Source of the DNA: Candidatus Rokuibacteriota bacterium
GTDB taxonomy: Bacteria; Methylomirabilota; Methylomirabilia; Rokubacteriales; JACOUJ01
Direction: 5' to 3'
Length of the DNA stretch: 5,691 bases
Assembly: GCA_016177865.1 (NCBI GenBank)
Contig: JACOUJ010000145.1
Location: 1 to 5,691, forward strand
The notes under the pieces: generated by a model
Seen by the model: only the letters and a program-made list of their open reading frames with translations
What the model was told of the DNA's origin: nothing
The model's database searches: none
Shown here: piece by piece, positions 1 through 5,121 of the stretch
Layout of the letters: the number at the start of each line of letters is the position of its first letter
How positions within the stretch are numbered: the first letter of the stretch is position 1
Translations under genes and position numbers: made by a program

Positions 1-1
1 G

Positions 2-1195
2 GAGTTGCTGCGGCTTCTGCGCGAATACGGCGCTGACCTGCGCTGCTTCGACATCACCGTCAACGAGGTCAGGGGCATTCTCGACGCTTGTGCCGCGCGA
101 CTACGCACCGGGCAACTTCGCGATGCCTACGGACCGAGTATCGAGTGGTTTATTGAAAGCGGGAGATCGGCGTCCGACGTTGAGTTGATGGTTGCGCGCC
201 TGCCTGAAAAGCTTCGGTCCTTAGGAATCACGGTCGATGGCCGGCCTCCCAGGATCACGGAGTTCCAAGTGGACGAACCCGGCTTTGAGGCGGCGATCGA
301 GGCGGGAATCGGCTATCGGAATCCGAAGGCCCGCGTGCACGACGTCGACTGTGTTGCAGCGATCGCCCAAATCCGCCGCGGAAGGCACTCTTTTGAAGTG
401 GAGTCGTGCGGCGCCCTATTTGTCACGACGAACTACGAACTTGCAAGGATCACCCGGGAGTTCTTCCAGGCAGAAGCGCCGGAGGGCGCTGTCGCACTCT
501 GCATAACCGACTACTCTCTCGGGAACCTCTTGTGGCTGAAGAGTCCAACGCGGGCACCGGACTTGCCGCAGAAGCTGCTGCTAGCCGATGCCTATGCGGC
601 AATGCAGCCACCAGACACCCTCTGGAAGGCATATCTCGCTGAGATTGCGCGCCTACAGGAGCGAGGCGCGGTTACCCCTGACGAATACTTCACCCTGCGA
701 CACTCGCTCACGGCCAAGCGCACCCTGATGGATCTTACGGCCGGAGATGCGGCGGGCTTCACGGAGGGGACGGTAGCAGAGGTCCTTCGGGTTGCGAAGG
801 AGAGCCTCCGCGCCGACCTGTACCAGGAGCTGGAGCAGGAGCGTCTGAAGCGCCAGGCCGCGGAGGCCGCTGCTCACACTCTGGAGCAGCACGACGTCGA
901 GCGGCGCGACAGGATCATTGCGCGAGCCAGGCACCTCGCGAAGGTGGCCTCGCGGGTGATGTGTGCGCTTCTACTTGCCCTCCTCACGGCCGGCGCGCTG
1001 CTGACCTTCCCTTGGTCCCTGCCCCAACTAAAGCAGGCTTGGTACTGGTACCTCACCACAGCGGTGCTGGTCGCCTTCTTCCTGTATACCGTCGCGAACA
1101 TTGCGTGGGGCTCATCGGTTCGAAGCATAGGCACGTGGCTCGAGGAGAGGCTGGCGCGGCAGGTCGAACGGTGGCTCATGCGAATCTCGGAGTAA
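2..1195 (+). CDS. PIN-like domain protein with coiled coil and two C-terminal membrane helices (5' partial)
   Basis: The reading frame is open to the window edge, so the true start lies upstream; residues here are counted from the TTG codon at base 5. The N-terminal ~150 residues look like the later part of a PIN-type nuclease fold: an acidic residue in ITVNEVRGIL (E21), an Asp in HDVDCVAAI (D115), then a hydrophobic strand ending FVTTNYELA (N143), where PIN proteins usually carry T(N/S)D. The first PIN aspartate would lie in the missing N terminus. Residues ~258-316 are charged and helical, probably a coiled coil. Two hydrophobic segments follow (about 318-337 and 346-368) and then a basic, amphipathic tail, so the nuclease-like domain is probably cytoplasmic and anchored to the inner membrane. 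The next gene starts 26 bases later. The PIN assignment comes from motif reading, not a search, and no specific family is recognised. Catalytic activity is uncertain because of the Asn at the fourth acidic position. Confidence 0.6.
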   Translation, partial: ELLRLLREYGADLRCFDITVNEVRGILDACAARLRTGQLRDAYGPSIEWFIESGRSASDVELMVARLPEKLRSLGITVDGRPPRITEFQVDEPGFEAAIEAGIGYRNPKARVHDVDCVAAIAQIRRGRHSFEVESCGALFVTTNYELARITREFFQAEAPEGAVALCITDYSLGNLLWLKSPTRAPDLPQKLLLADAYAAMQPPDTLWKAYLAEIARLQERGAVTPDEYFTLRHSLTAKRTLMDLTAGDAAGFTEGTVAEVLRVAKESLRADLYQELEQERLKRQAAEAAAHTLEQHDVERRDRIIARARHLAKVASRVMCALLLALLTAGALLTFPWSLPQLKQAWYWYLTTAVLVAFFLYTVANIAWGSSVRSIGTWLEERLARQVERWLMRISE

Positions 1196-1204
1196 TCATC
1201 TAGC

Positions 1205-1211
1205 GTTAGAC
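1205..1211 (+). repeat. GTTAGAC box, integron R'-like core site before gene 2
   Basis: GTTAGAC fits the attC R' consensus GTTRRRY. It is preceded by GC and followed by CACAAA, and lies 10 bases before the ATG of the next gene, the usual position of a cassette junction. The same box in the same context occurs at 1865-1871. The preceding stop codon is only 9 bases upstream, so a full attC would have to overlap the end of gene 1. An imperfect R''-like partner, GTCGAAC, is at 1163-1169 and could pair at six of seven positions, but the arms between are poorly complementary. Recombination function is unproven. Confidence 0.35.
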
Positions 1212-1221
1212 CACAAACGCA

Positions 1222-1857
1222 ATGTTCATAGTGCGTGAGCGACACTTCGTCCTTGGACTTGCGCCACTACCAGCTCCTACGGAAGCATCCCATCGTTGGG
1301 ACAACACATACAAAGAGTGGCGGGCGGCGCTGCAGCGACTGCTTTCGGACCTAGAGAAGCCGCCCGTATCGGCGTTCGTGAGCCTCAGACATGGAAACGA
1401 ATACCGCCGGGCGCCCGTCCACGCCAACGGCGACGAGGTAGTGCGGTTCCGCTCTAGGGCGTATGCTGCGCCACCCTGGCTGGAGGTGGCAATCGTCATC
1501 GTGGGGAGTCCTGCGGTGGCGGCGGCGTGCTACAAACTTCTAAAGGCGTGGATCGACGCCCGAGCGGGCCGGCAGATTAGGCTGAAGTTCGGCAGCTGGC
1601 AGGCCGACTTCAAGGGCTTCAGCGAGCGAAAGGTTGCCAAGCTCTTCCGGCTGCTGGCGACAATTGCCGCCGAAGAGAGCAAGGGAGCGGAGGCGCCTTT
1701 TGCTCATTCCGTGGAAGCATTTCTCACCGAGCGTTTCGTGAAACAAGAGGGGCTCACCGCGTCCACGGTGAACCAGGTGCAGCCCGAGACGGCAGGCGCC
1801 AAAGCCAGGAGCAAACGGTCAAGAAGGGTCGTCAAGAAAAAGAGACGGACGGTCTAA
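1222..1857 (+). CDS. Unrecognised protein with a central membrane segment and basic C-terminal tail
   Basis: This 211-residue protein is complete and starts at ATG 1222. No clear Shine-Dalgarno sequence precedes it; the upstream bases are the GTTAGAC box and CACAAACGC. Residues ~1-85 are soluble, with one helical stretch (WDNTYKEWRAALQRLL, 26-41). A hydrophobic segment spans about 86-106 (WLEVAIVIVGSPAVAAACYK), followed by a short region that looks like strand-strand-helix (RQIRLKFGSWQADFKGFSER, then KVAKLFRLLATIAAEE). The last ~20 residues are very rich in Lys and Arg, which would favour binding to nucleic acid or acidic lipid. The arrangement of one membrane helix followed by a small domain with charged strands faintly recalls the EACC1-type effector-associated components of bacterial conflict systems; this is a resemblance in layout only. 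The gene sits between the PIN-like and HNH genes with gaps of 26 and 30 bases, suggesting co-transcription or a cassette. Its function is unknown. Confidence 0.7.
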   Translation: MFIVRERHFVLGLAPLPAPTEASHRWDNTYKEWRAALQRLLSDLEKPPVSAFVSLRHGNEYRRAPVHANGDEVVRFRSRAYAAPPWLEVAIVIVGSPAVAAACYKLLKAWIDARAGRQIRLKFGSWQADFKGFSERKVAKLFRLLATIAAEESKGAEAPFAHSVEAFLTERFVKQEGLTASTVNQVQPETAGAKARSKRSRRVVKKKRRTV

Positions 1858-1871
1858 GCTTGGCGTTAGAC
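1852..1871 (+). repeat. Collapsed attC-like site: GTCTAA/TTAGAC inverted repeat between genes 2 and 3
   Basis: GTCTAAGCTTGGCGTTAGAC holds a perfect 6-bp inverted repeat (1852-1857 and 1866-1871) around an 8-base loop. The left arm contains the TAA stop of gene 2. The right arm is the GTTAGAC box that precedes gene 3 by 16 bases. The arms match the outer R''/R' parts of an integron attC, except that R'' ends AAG rather than AAC. The L''/L' boxes and central spacer of a normal attC, typically 57 bp or longer in total, are missing. It could be a deletion relic of an attC or a small hairpin with no recombination role. Confidence 0.4.
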
Positions 1872-1887
1872 GCACAACCAACATTAC

Positions 1888-2628
1888 ATGACGTTCCAGT
1901 TCGAACGCACCCGAATTGACAAGATCCCGAAGACGGCGGTTCTGGCCGCACTCGAGCGTGTTGCAGAACATCAACAGTTCGTCGAGTTCGGGAAGCGTGA
2001 CTTCGACAAGGAGGCGCGATTCAGCTCCTCAACGGTTGTCCGAACCTTCGGTGCGTGGTCCAGTGCCATGGAGGCCCTCCGGGACGCGCTCAGAAGACGG
2101 GGCATCGATCTCAAGGCGCGCCAGAAGGGCTACTACTCGGACCGTGAGCTGTTTGCCGAGATGGAACGGGTCTGGGTGGGCCTGGGCCACCGGCCATCGA
2201 GATTCGAGTGGGAAGAGGCAAAGCCCGCCATCAGCTATCAGACCTACAAGCGCTACTTTGGCGGCTGGCAGCAGGCTTGTCTGAGGTTCCTCGAACATCG
2301 AGCGAGAGGCGGCCCTGCTGATCCTGCTTTGCCAGAGCCGACCACCAGGCGACAGAAGGCGAGGCCGAACCCGGCTCGACGGCACGCGAGAGCGGCCTCC
2401 AGAGAGGTTCCGGCGGGCCTTCGACTGAAGGTCTATGAGCGTGACCGCTTCCGCTGCGTGTTCTGTGGCAGATCGCCCATCTCGGATCTCACCGTGGAGC
2501 TTCATGTCGACCACGTTGTCCCGTTCGCCCGACGTGGAGAGACCGTCCTCGAGAACCTGCAGACCCTCTGCTTGAAGTGCAACCTGGGAAAGGCCGATCG
2601 GGATGACGTGCAGCAACCCGGCGTCTAA
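1888..2628 (+). CDS. HNH endonuclease with two N-terminal homing-endonuclease-associated repeats
   Basis: The 246-residue protein is complete from ATG 1888. Two related helical repeats open it (about residues 10-66 and 83-137). Each has a helix, a charged loop, a strand-like middle and a closing helix with a Trp motif (TFGAWSSAMEAL and YFGGWQQACLRFL). This is the pattern of the HNH-associated repeat found next to homing-endonuclease domains, probably DNA-binding. A basic linker (about 150-175, rich in Arg and Lys) leads to the HNH nuclease at 177-240. That domain shows zinc-ligand pairs C190/C193 and C228/C231, the HVDH core (H206, D208, H209), N223 in ENLQTLC and N232 in CNLGK. All expected metal and zinc residues are present, so it is probably an active double-strand DNA nuclease. 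No ribosome binding site is evident. The gene could be a mobile or free-standing homing-type nuclease, a restriction or defence nuclease, or a cassette passenger; context does not decide. Confidence 0.88.
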   Translation: MTFQFERTRIDKIPKTAVLAALERVAEHQQFVEFGKRDFDKEARFSSSTVVRTFGAWSSAMEALRDALRRRGIDLKARQKGYYSDRELFAEMERVWVGLGHRPSRFEWEEAKPAISYQTYKRYFGGWQQACLRFLEHRARGGPADPALPEPTTRRQKARPNPARRHARAASREVPAGLRLKVYERDRFRCVFCGRSPISDLTVELHVDHVVPFARRGETVLENLQTLCLKCNLGKADRDDVQQPGV

Positions 2629-2629
2629 C
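2623..2629 (+). repeat. GTCTAAC box, R''-like core site at the end of the HNH gene
   Basis: GTCTAAC matches the attC R'' consensus RYYYAAC exactly and includes the TAA stop of the HNH gene, a common position in integron cassettes. It is the reverse complement of the GTTAGAC boxes at 1205 and 1865 except for none of its seven bases, so the pairing would be perfect. Scanning to about 3150 on the same strand gives no following GTTRRRY site, so if it is an attC half it has lost its partner. A seven-base match alone is weak. Confidence 0.3.
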
Positions 2630-2654
2630 CGCGAGCGCTAGCTAGGCGGCCAGT

Positions 2655-2671
2655 GATCTTCGCAAGAGATC
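2655..2671. other. Small hairpin just before the PLD-like reading frame
   Basis: GATCTT and GAGATC pair around CGCAA, giving five Watson-Crick pairs and one G-U. The 3' arm includes the AAGAG-type sequence that would serve as ribosome binding site for the ATG at 2673, so folding could limit translation of that gene. No T-run follows, so a terminator is unlikely. It may also be chance. Confidence 0.25.
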
Positions 2672-2672
2672 T

Positions 2673-3073
2673 ATGCGACCTGTTCTTCGGGTAGGTGACG
2701 TGTGGACCCGGATCCGCGCGTTGGCACGCCGTGCAGGACCACGCTTGATTGCGTTCCTTTCGTTGGCGCGGGCGCAGGCGGACGTCTGGCGCTTCGCTCG
2801 AATGACATCCTTGTTGTACGTTGCGATGAGCCGACTGTGCGCGCCGGTCTCACCGATCCTCGCGAGATCGCGCGGTACGTCAAGCGAGGCGTGCAGGTGC
2901 ACAATGCAAGCGCCTTGCACGCCAAGGGTTTCGTTTTGGGTGACACTGCGCTGGTCGGGTCGACAAATGTATCGGGCACGTCAGAGGAGCGGCTCGTCGA
3001 GGCTGCAGTCGAAACTCGCGCACCGCAGCTGGTGGCGGCATGCGCCCCGCTACGCTCTACGCTCTCGACTTGA
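2673..3073 (+). pseudogene. Phospholipase D-like (HKD) protein, frameshifted and C-terminally short
   Basis: Two frames together make one recognisable protein. From ATG 2673 (AAGAG lies a few bases upstream) the first frame reads VGDVWTRIRALARRAGPRLIA, the usual N-terminal helix of small PLD-like proteins. At about 2751-2760 homology passes to the frame two bases ahead, reading VPFVGAGAGGRLALRSNDIL and running to the TGA at 3071. One extra base near 2753 would restore a continuous LIAVPFVGAGAGG. The second frame holds the HKD signature: LHAKGFVLGD (His codon at 2918), GSTNVS, then RLVEAAVET. This family acts as a nuclease or phosphodiesterase using a covalent phosphohistidine. The product would be about 133 residues, whereas relatives usually continue past this point; here the frame stops 75 bases before the end of the convergent fic gene. 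It is most likely a decayed gene. A sequencing error at the frameshift is the main alternative. Translation of only the second frame from GTG 2702 is possible but would lack the N-terminal helix. Confidence 0.72.
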
Positions 3074-3148
3074 TGACCGCGTTGACCGACTGCTGCGAGA
3101 TCAATCGCCTGCCGTCGCCGGTTGGAGCCGATCTGTTCCTGGGCACCG

Positions 3149-4219
3149 TCAGGGCGCCTCCGGAGAACCCTCGATGGCCTCGAGGATCGGACGGGCGAGG
3201 TAGAGCCGTCCCCACGAACGGCCGGTGATTTCTTCCAGCATCCCCTTCTGTTCCAGCACCCGTACGACCTGGCGCGCCGTCGGGTTGGAGACCTTCAGCA
3301 CCCGCTCGGCCCTGGCAACGCTCATGTACGGGTTCAGGAATAGATGATCGAGCAGCGCCAGCGCCTTCGGCCTTTCCCGAAGCCGCTTCTGGAAGCGCTC
3401 CCGGAGCCCCATGAGCCGGGAGGCCCGGCGCACGCCCTCCCGGGCCGTCTCTGCGACACCGGCAAGGAAAAAGCGAATCCAGCCGTGCCAATCCCCATGC
3501 GTCCGGACGCGCTGGAGGAGGTCGTAGTAGTCCTGCCGGTGCGCCTCGAAGTAGGCGGAGAGGTAGAGCAGCGGTTGGGAGAGCCGGCCGCGCTCGATCA
3601 GGAAGAGCGTGATCAGGAGCCGGCCGATCCGGCCGTTCCCGTCGAGGAAGGGGTGAATCGCCTCGAACTGCTCGTGCATCAGCGCGCACTGGATCAGATC
3701 CGGGATCCGGTCGCGGATGTGCAGGAAGCGTTCCCAGTCCGACAGCGCCTCCATCATCTGCTCCGGCGGCGGCACGTATGTGGCGGTGGCAGGCGTGCTG
3801 TCGGGCGTACCGATCCAGTTCTGCGACTGCCGGAACTCCCCCGGCGTCGCGGAGTCGCCCCTGACCCCCTTCATGAGCCGCTCGTGTATCTCGCGCACGA
3901 GCCTGAGAGACAGCGGGGGCTTGGCCAGCATCCTGATCCCGTGGTCCAGGGCGACCACGTAGTTGCGCACTTCGCGAACCTCGGACTCCGCCTGCTCGGA
4001 TGCCCCAGCCTCCACTTCTTCCAGCAGCAGATCCGCCAGGTTTGTCTTGGTTCCTTCAATCCGCGACGACAGCACAGCCTCACGCCGCACGTAGGGGGCG
4101 ATCAGGAGGTGGGGGTTCGGCAGGTGCCGGCCCAAACCGGAGAGCTCGCATTCCTCACCGAGTGCTTCGAGGTCGGCCAGATCCCTTTTCCGCCCCAATG
4201 CCGAGTCGAGGCATGACAC
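3149..4219 (-). CDS. fic: Fic-family protein AMP-transferase with N-terminal inhibitory motif and C-terminal winged helix
   Basis: The 356-residue protein carries the full Fic active-site motif HPFLDGNGRIGR (189-200), with catalytic H189, D193 and the anion-binding GNGR. Upstream is the inhibitory motif SSRIEG (51-56), matching (S/T)xxxE(G/N), in which E55 would block ATP; this is a class II, self-inhibited Fic like the Shewanella SoFic group. The flap that positions the target is around NWIGTPDSTPATATYVPPP (134-152). The C-terminal ~60 residues (MSVARAERVLKVSNPTARQV to ARPILEAIEG) form a winged helix-turn-helix, as is usual in this group. The expected activity is transfer of AMP from ATP to hydroxyl side chains of target proteins in the cytoplasm. 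The start is unsettled. GTG 4219 gives an N terminus (residues 1-28) that lacks the proline-rich lead (PPP/LPP) common in relatives, and the open frame further upstream does not resemble it either. The gene is convergent with the PLD remnant and lies downstream of the toxin-antitoxin pair on the same strand, after 171 bases. Confidence 0.92.
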   Translation of the reverse strand: MSCLDSALGRKRDLADLEALGEECELSGLGRHLPNPHLLIAPYVRREAVLSSRIEGTKTNLADLLLEEVEAGASEQAESEVREVRNYVVALDHGIRMLAKPPLSLRLVREIHERLMKGVRGDSATPGEFRQSQNWIGTPDSTPATATYVPPPEQMMEALSDWERFLHIRDRIPDLIQCALMHEQFEAIHPFLDGNGRIGRLLITLFLIERGRLSQPLLYLSAYFEAHRQDYYDLLQRVRTHGDWHGWIRFFLAGVAETAREGVRRASRLMGLRERFQKRLRERPKALALLDHLFLNPYMSVARAERVLKVSNPTARQVVRVLEQKGMLEEITGRSWGRLYLARPILEAIEGSPEAP

Positions 4220-4307
4220 TCCCGGACCGGCGCGCGGTCGACCCTGATGTCCTCGCCTGTCCCCGCGGTGGCGGCCCCATGCGCCTCTCGATCCCCAGCG
4301 CTTTGCC

Positions 4308-4337
4308 TTGACAGGGTGTTCACCCGCGCTGTACCGT
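4308..4337 (+). promoter_or_regulatory. Isolated promoter-like element with inverted repeat
   Basis: A perfect TTGACA (4308-4313) is followed at once by the inverted repeat GGGTGTTCACCC (4314-4325). A poor -10 candidate, TACCGT, is at 4332-4337 with an 18-base spacing. A dyad between -35 and -10 is typical of regulated promoters. No credible + strand gene lies downstream, since the next genes are on the other strand, so this may be a relic of a lost gene or chance. Confidence 0.2.
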
Positions 4338-4340
4338 GGC

Positions 4341-4373
4341 CTCGGTCCGGCCCCCGGCGCCGGGCGGGCCGAG
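4341..4373 (-). terminator. Strong GC-rich hairpin downstream of the toxin gene, candidate terminator
   Basis: CTCGGTCCG and CGGGCCGAG pair over nine positions (one G-U), and inside them sits the perfect 12-base palindrome CCCGGCGCCGGG. A second perfect palindrome, AAAGGCCTTT (4374-4383), abuts it. It lies 18 bases beyond the stop of the VapC-type toxin and before fic, the right place to end the toxin-antitoxin transcript. There is no T-run on either strand, so it would be an atypical intrinsic terminator, an RNA 3'-end stabiliser, or a dispersed repeat element. Confidence 0.4.
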
Positions 4374-4390
4374 AAAGGCCTTTACGTTGC

Positions 4391-4840
4391 CTACGCCCCA
4401 TGCAGGTAGTCGCGGAGCTGCAGGATCCTCAAGCCTGGCATGGCGGGAATCTTCCGGTCGTTCGTCAGGAAGGCGGTACACCGGACGGCCAGTGCGGCGG
4501 CGACCTGGATCGCGTCGGGGGGTTTCAGGCGCACTCTTGCCCGGAGGAGCGCGGCGCTCTTCAGGACAGACCGGTCCAGATCGACCAGGCGCAATCCCCG
4601 GCTCTGGGTCAGCAGGGCTTCATAGCGCTCGGCCAGGGGGAAGTTGTCGGCGCGATAGGGAGCCACAAGTACCTCTAGCAGCGTGAGACCAGACGTGGCG
4701 CCCTCAAGCACGCCCCGATCCATGGCCGTAAAGACCGGCTTGACGATATCGAGAAAGCGGCGATCCTCCTCGATGAAGTAAATGAAGACCGCAGTGTCGA
4801 GCGCGACCGGGCCGGGCTGCAGGTCGTCGATCAATCCCAC
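4391..4840 (-). CDS. vapC: VapC/FitB-type PIN-domain toxin ribonuclease
   Basis: The 149-residue protein starts at GTG 4840 with AAGGA about nine bases upstream, inside the antitoxin gene. The PIN-domain acidic residues are all visible: D15 in ALDTAVFIYFIE, E56 in TLLEVLV, D109 in PPDAIQVAAA and D128 in FLTNDRKI. Its length is typical of a complete VapC. Members are Mg2+-dependent ribonucleases that cut tRNA or other RNA when released from their antitoxin. The coding sequence overlaps the end of the antitoxin gene by 10 bases, which implies translational coupling and shared transcription from the promoter at 5082-5110. The protein appears intact. The target RNA cannot be told from sequence. 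Confidence 0.93.
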   Translation of the reverse strand: MGLIDDLQPGPVALDTAVFIYFIEEDRRFLDIVKPVFTAMDRGVLEGATSGLTLLEVLVAPYRADNFPLAERYEALLTQSRGLRLVDLDRSVLKSAALLRARVRLKPPDAIQVAAALAVRCTAFLTNDRKIPAMPGLRILQLRDYLHGA

Positions 4841-5061
4841 CCACGTCGTTCCTTCTTGACGTAGCGAGCCGCATCCACCCCTCGCCAGACCTCCTTCCCC
4901 AGCCCCTGAAGATCCAGGATCGATAGGCGCGGCGCCTGGTCGGCCACCTGGCTCAAAATGTGAATAACCTCCTGGGCCACCGATCGGCGCTCTCGTTTGG
5001 CGCGGGCTTGAATCTTACGATACAGTGAGTCTGGCAGGTTTTTGATATTCAGCGTCGCCAT
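4831..5061 (-). CDS. vapB: VapB/FitA-type ribbon-helix-helix antitoxin
   Basis: This is a 76-residue protein. The N-terminal ~42 residues (MATLNIKNLPDSLYRKIQAR, then RERRSVAQEVIHILSQ) form a ribbon-helix-helix DNA-binding domain: a short beta strand TLNIKNLP and two helices, with the SVAQEV turn typical of FitA-like antitoxins. The C-terminal part (LQGLGKEVWRGVDAARYVKK, then ERRGWD) is the usual toxin-binding tail that inserts into the PIN active site. ATG 5061 is chosen because GAGGAGG lies four bases upstream and the strand begins at residue 3. As a dimer, alone or with the toxin, it should repress its own promoter; the perfect palindrome at 5077-5091 is the obvious binding site. It neutralises the overlapping toxin. 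Confidence 0.92.
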   Translation of the reverse strand: MATLNIKNLPDSLYRKIQARAKRERRSVAQEVIHILSQVADQAPRLSILDLQGLGKEVWRGVDAARYVKKERRGWD

Positions 5062-5065
5062 AAAT

Positions 5066-5072
5066 CCTCCTC
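5066..5072 (-). promoter_or_regulatory. Ribosome binding site of the antitoxin gene
   Basis: GAGGAGG on the minus strand lies four bases before ATG 5061. It is a near-perfect anti-Shine-Dalgarno match and the strongest such site in the window, consistent with the antitoxin being made in excess over the toxin, whose site is weaker. Confidence 0.75.
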
Positions 5073-5076
5073 TTTG

Positions 5077-5091
5077 CCTCCATAATGGAGG
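5077..5091. promoter_or_regulatory. Perfect 15-base palindrome, probable antitoxin operator
   Basis: CCTCCATAATGGAGG is a perfect 7-bp inverted repeat around a central A. It covers the -10 box of the antitoxin-toxin promoter and lies 16 bases before the antitoxin start. A dimeric ribbon-helix-helix protein would be expected to bind such a short dyad and block RNA polymerase. Assignment to this antitoxin is inferred from position. Confidence 0.65.
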
Positions 5092-5110
5092 AATGACTAC
5101 GCCAAGTCAA
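5082..5110 (-). promoter_or_regulatory. Sigma-70-type promoter of the toxin-antitoxin operon
   Basis: On the minus strand, TTGACT (5110-5105, five of six consensus bases) and CATTAT (5087-5082, four of six, with the key A2 and T6) are separated by exactly 17 bases. Transcription would start near 5075, giving a very short leader that holds little more than the GAGGAGG site. The -10 box lies inside the palindromic operator. Confidence 0.6.
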
Positions 5111-5121
5111 CGGGTTTCTTC

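Noticed and set aside
1163..1211. A full attC formed by GTCGAAC (1163) and GTTAGAC (1205)
   Set aside because: The outer arms pair at six of seven positions, but the inner arms give only short broken pairings and the site lies within coding sequence. It is kept only as a note on the R'-like box.
2029..2616. Minus-strand 195-codon open frame opposite the HNH gene
   Set aside because: The + strand product has intact HNH and zinc motifs. The antisense product shows nothing recognisable.
3031..3148. Continuation of the PLD protein in another frame (RYALRSRLDDRVDRLLRD)
   Set aside because: A second frameshift could extend the protein, but the extension lacks a pattern I can match confidently to the family C terminus.
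3057..3689. Minus-strand 210-codon open frame overlapping the end of fic
   Set aside because: It has the low-complexity Arg/Pro/Ala/Gly composition of an out-of-frame read in GC-rich DNA, and it lies over the true fic coding sequence.
3344..4216. Long open frame on the + strand opposite fic (290 codons)
   Set aside because: It is the antisense shadow of the GC-rich fic gene. The encoded protein has no recognisable motifs, whereas the minus strand carries a complete Fic domain.
4247..4686. Two + strand open frames downstream of the TTGACA element
   Set aside because: They overlap the well-supported minus-strand toxin gene and have shadow-like composition, so they do not supply a gene for the promoter-like element.
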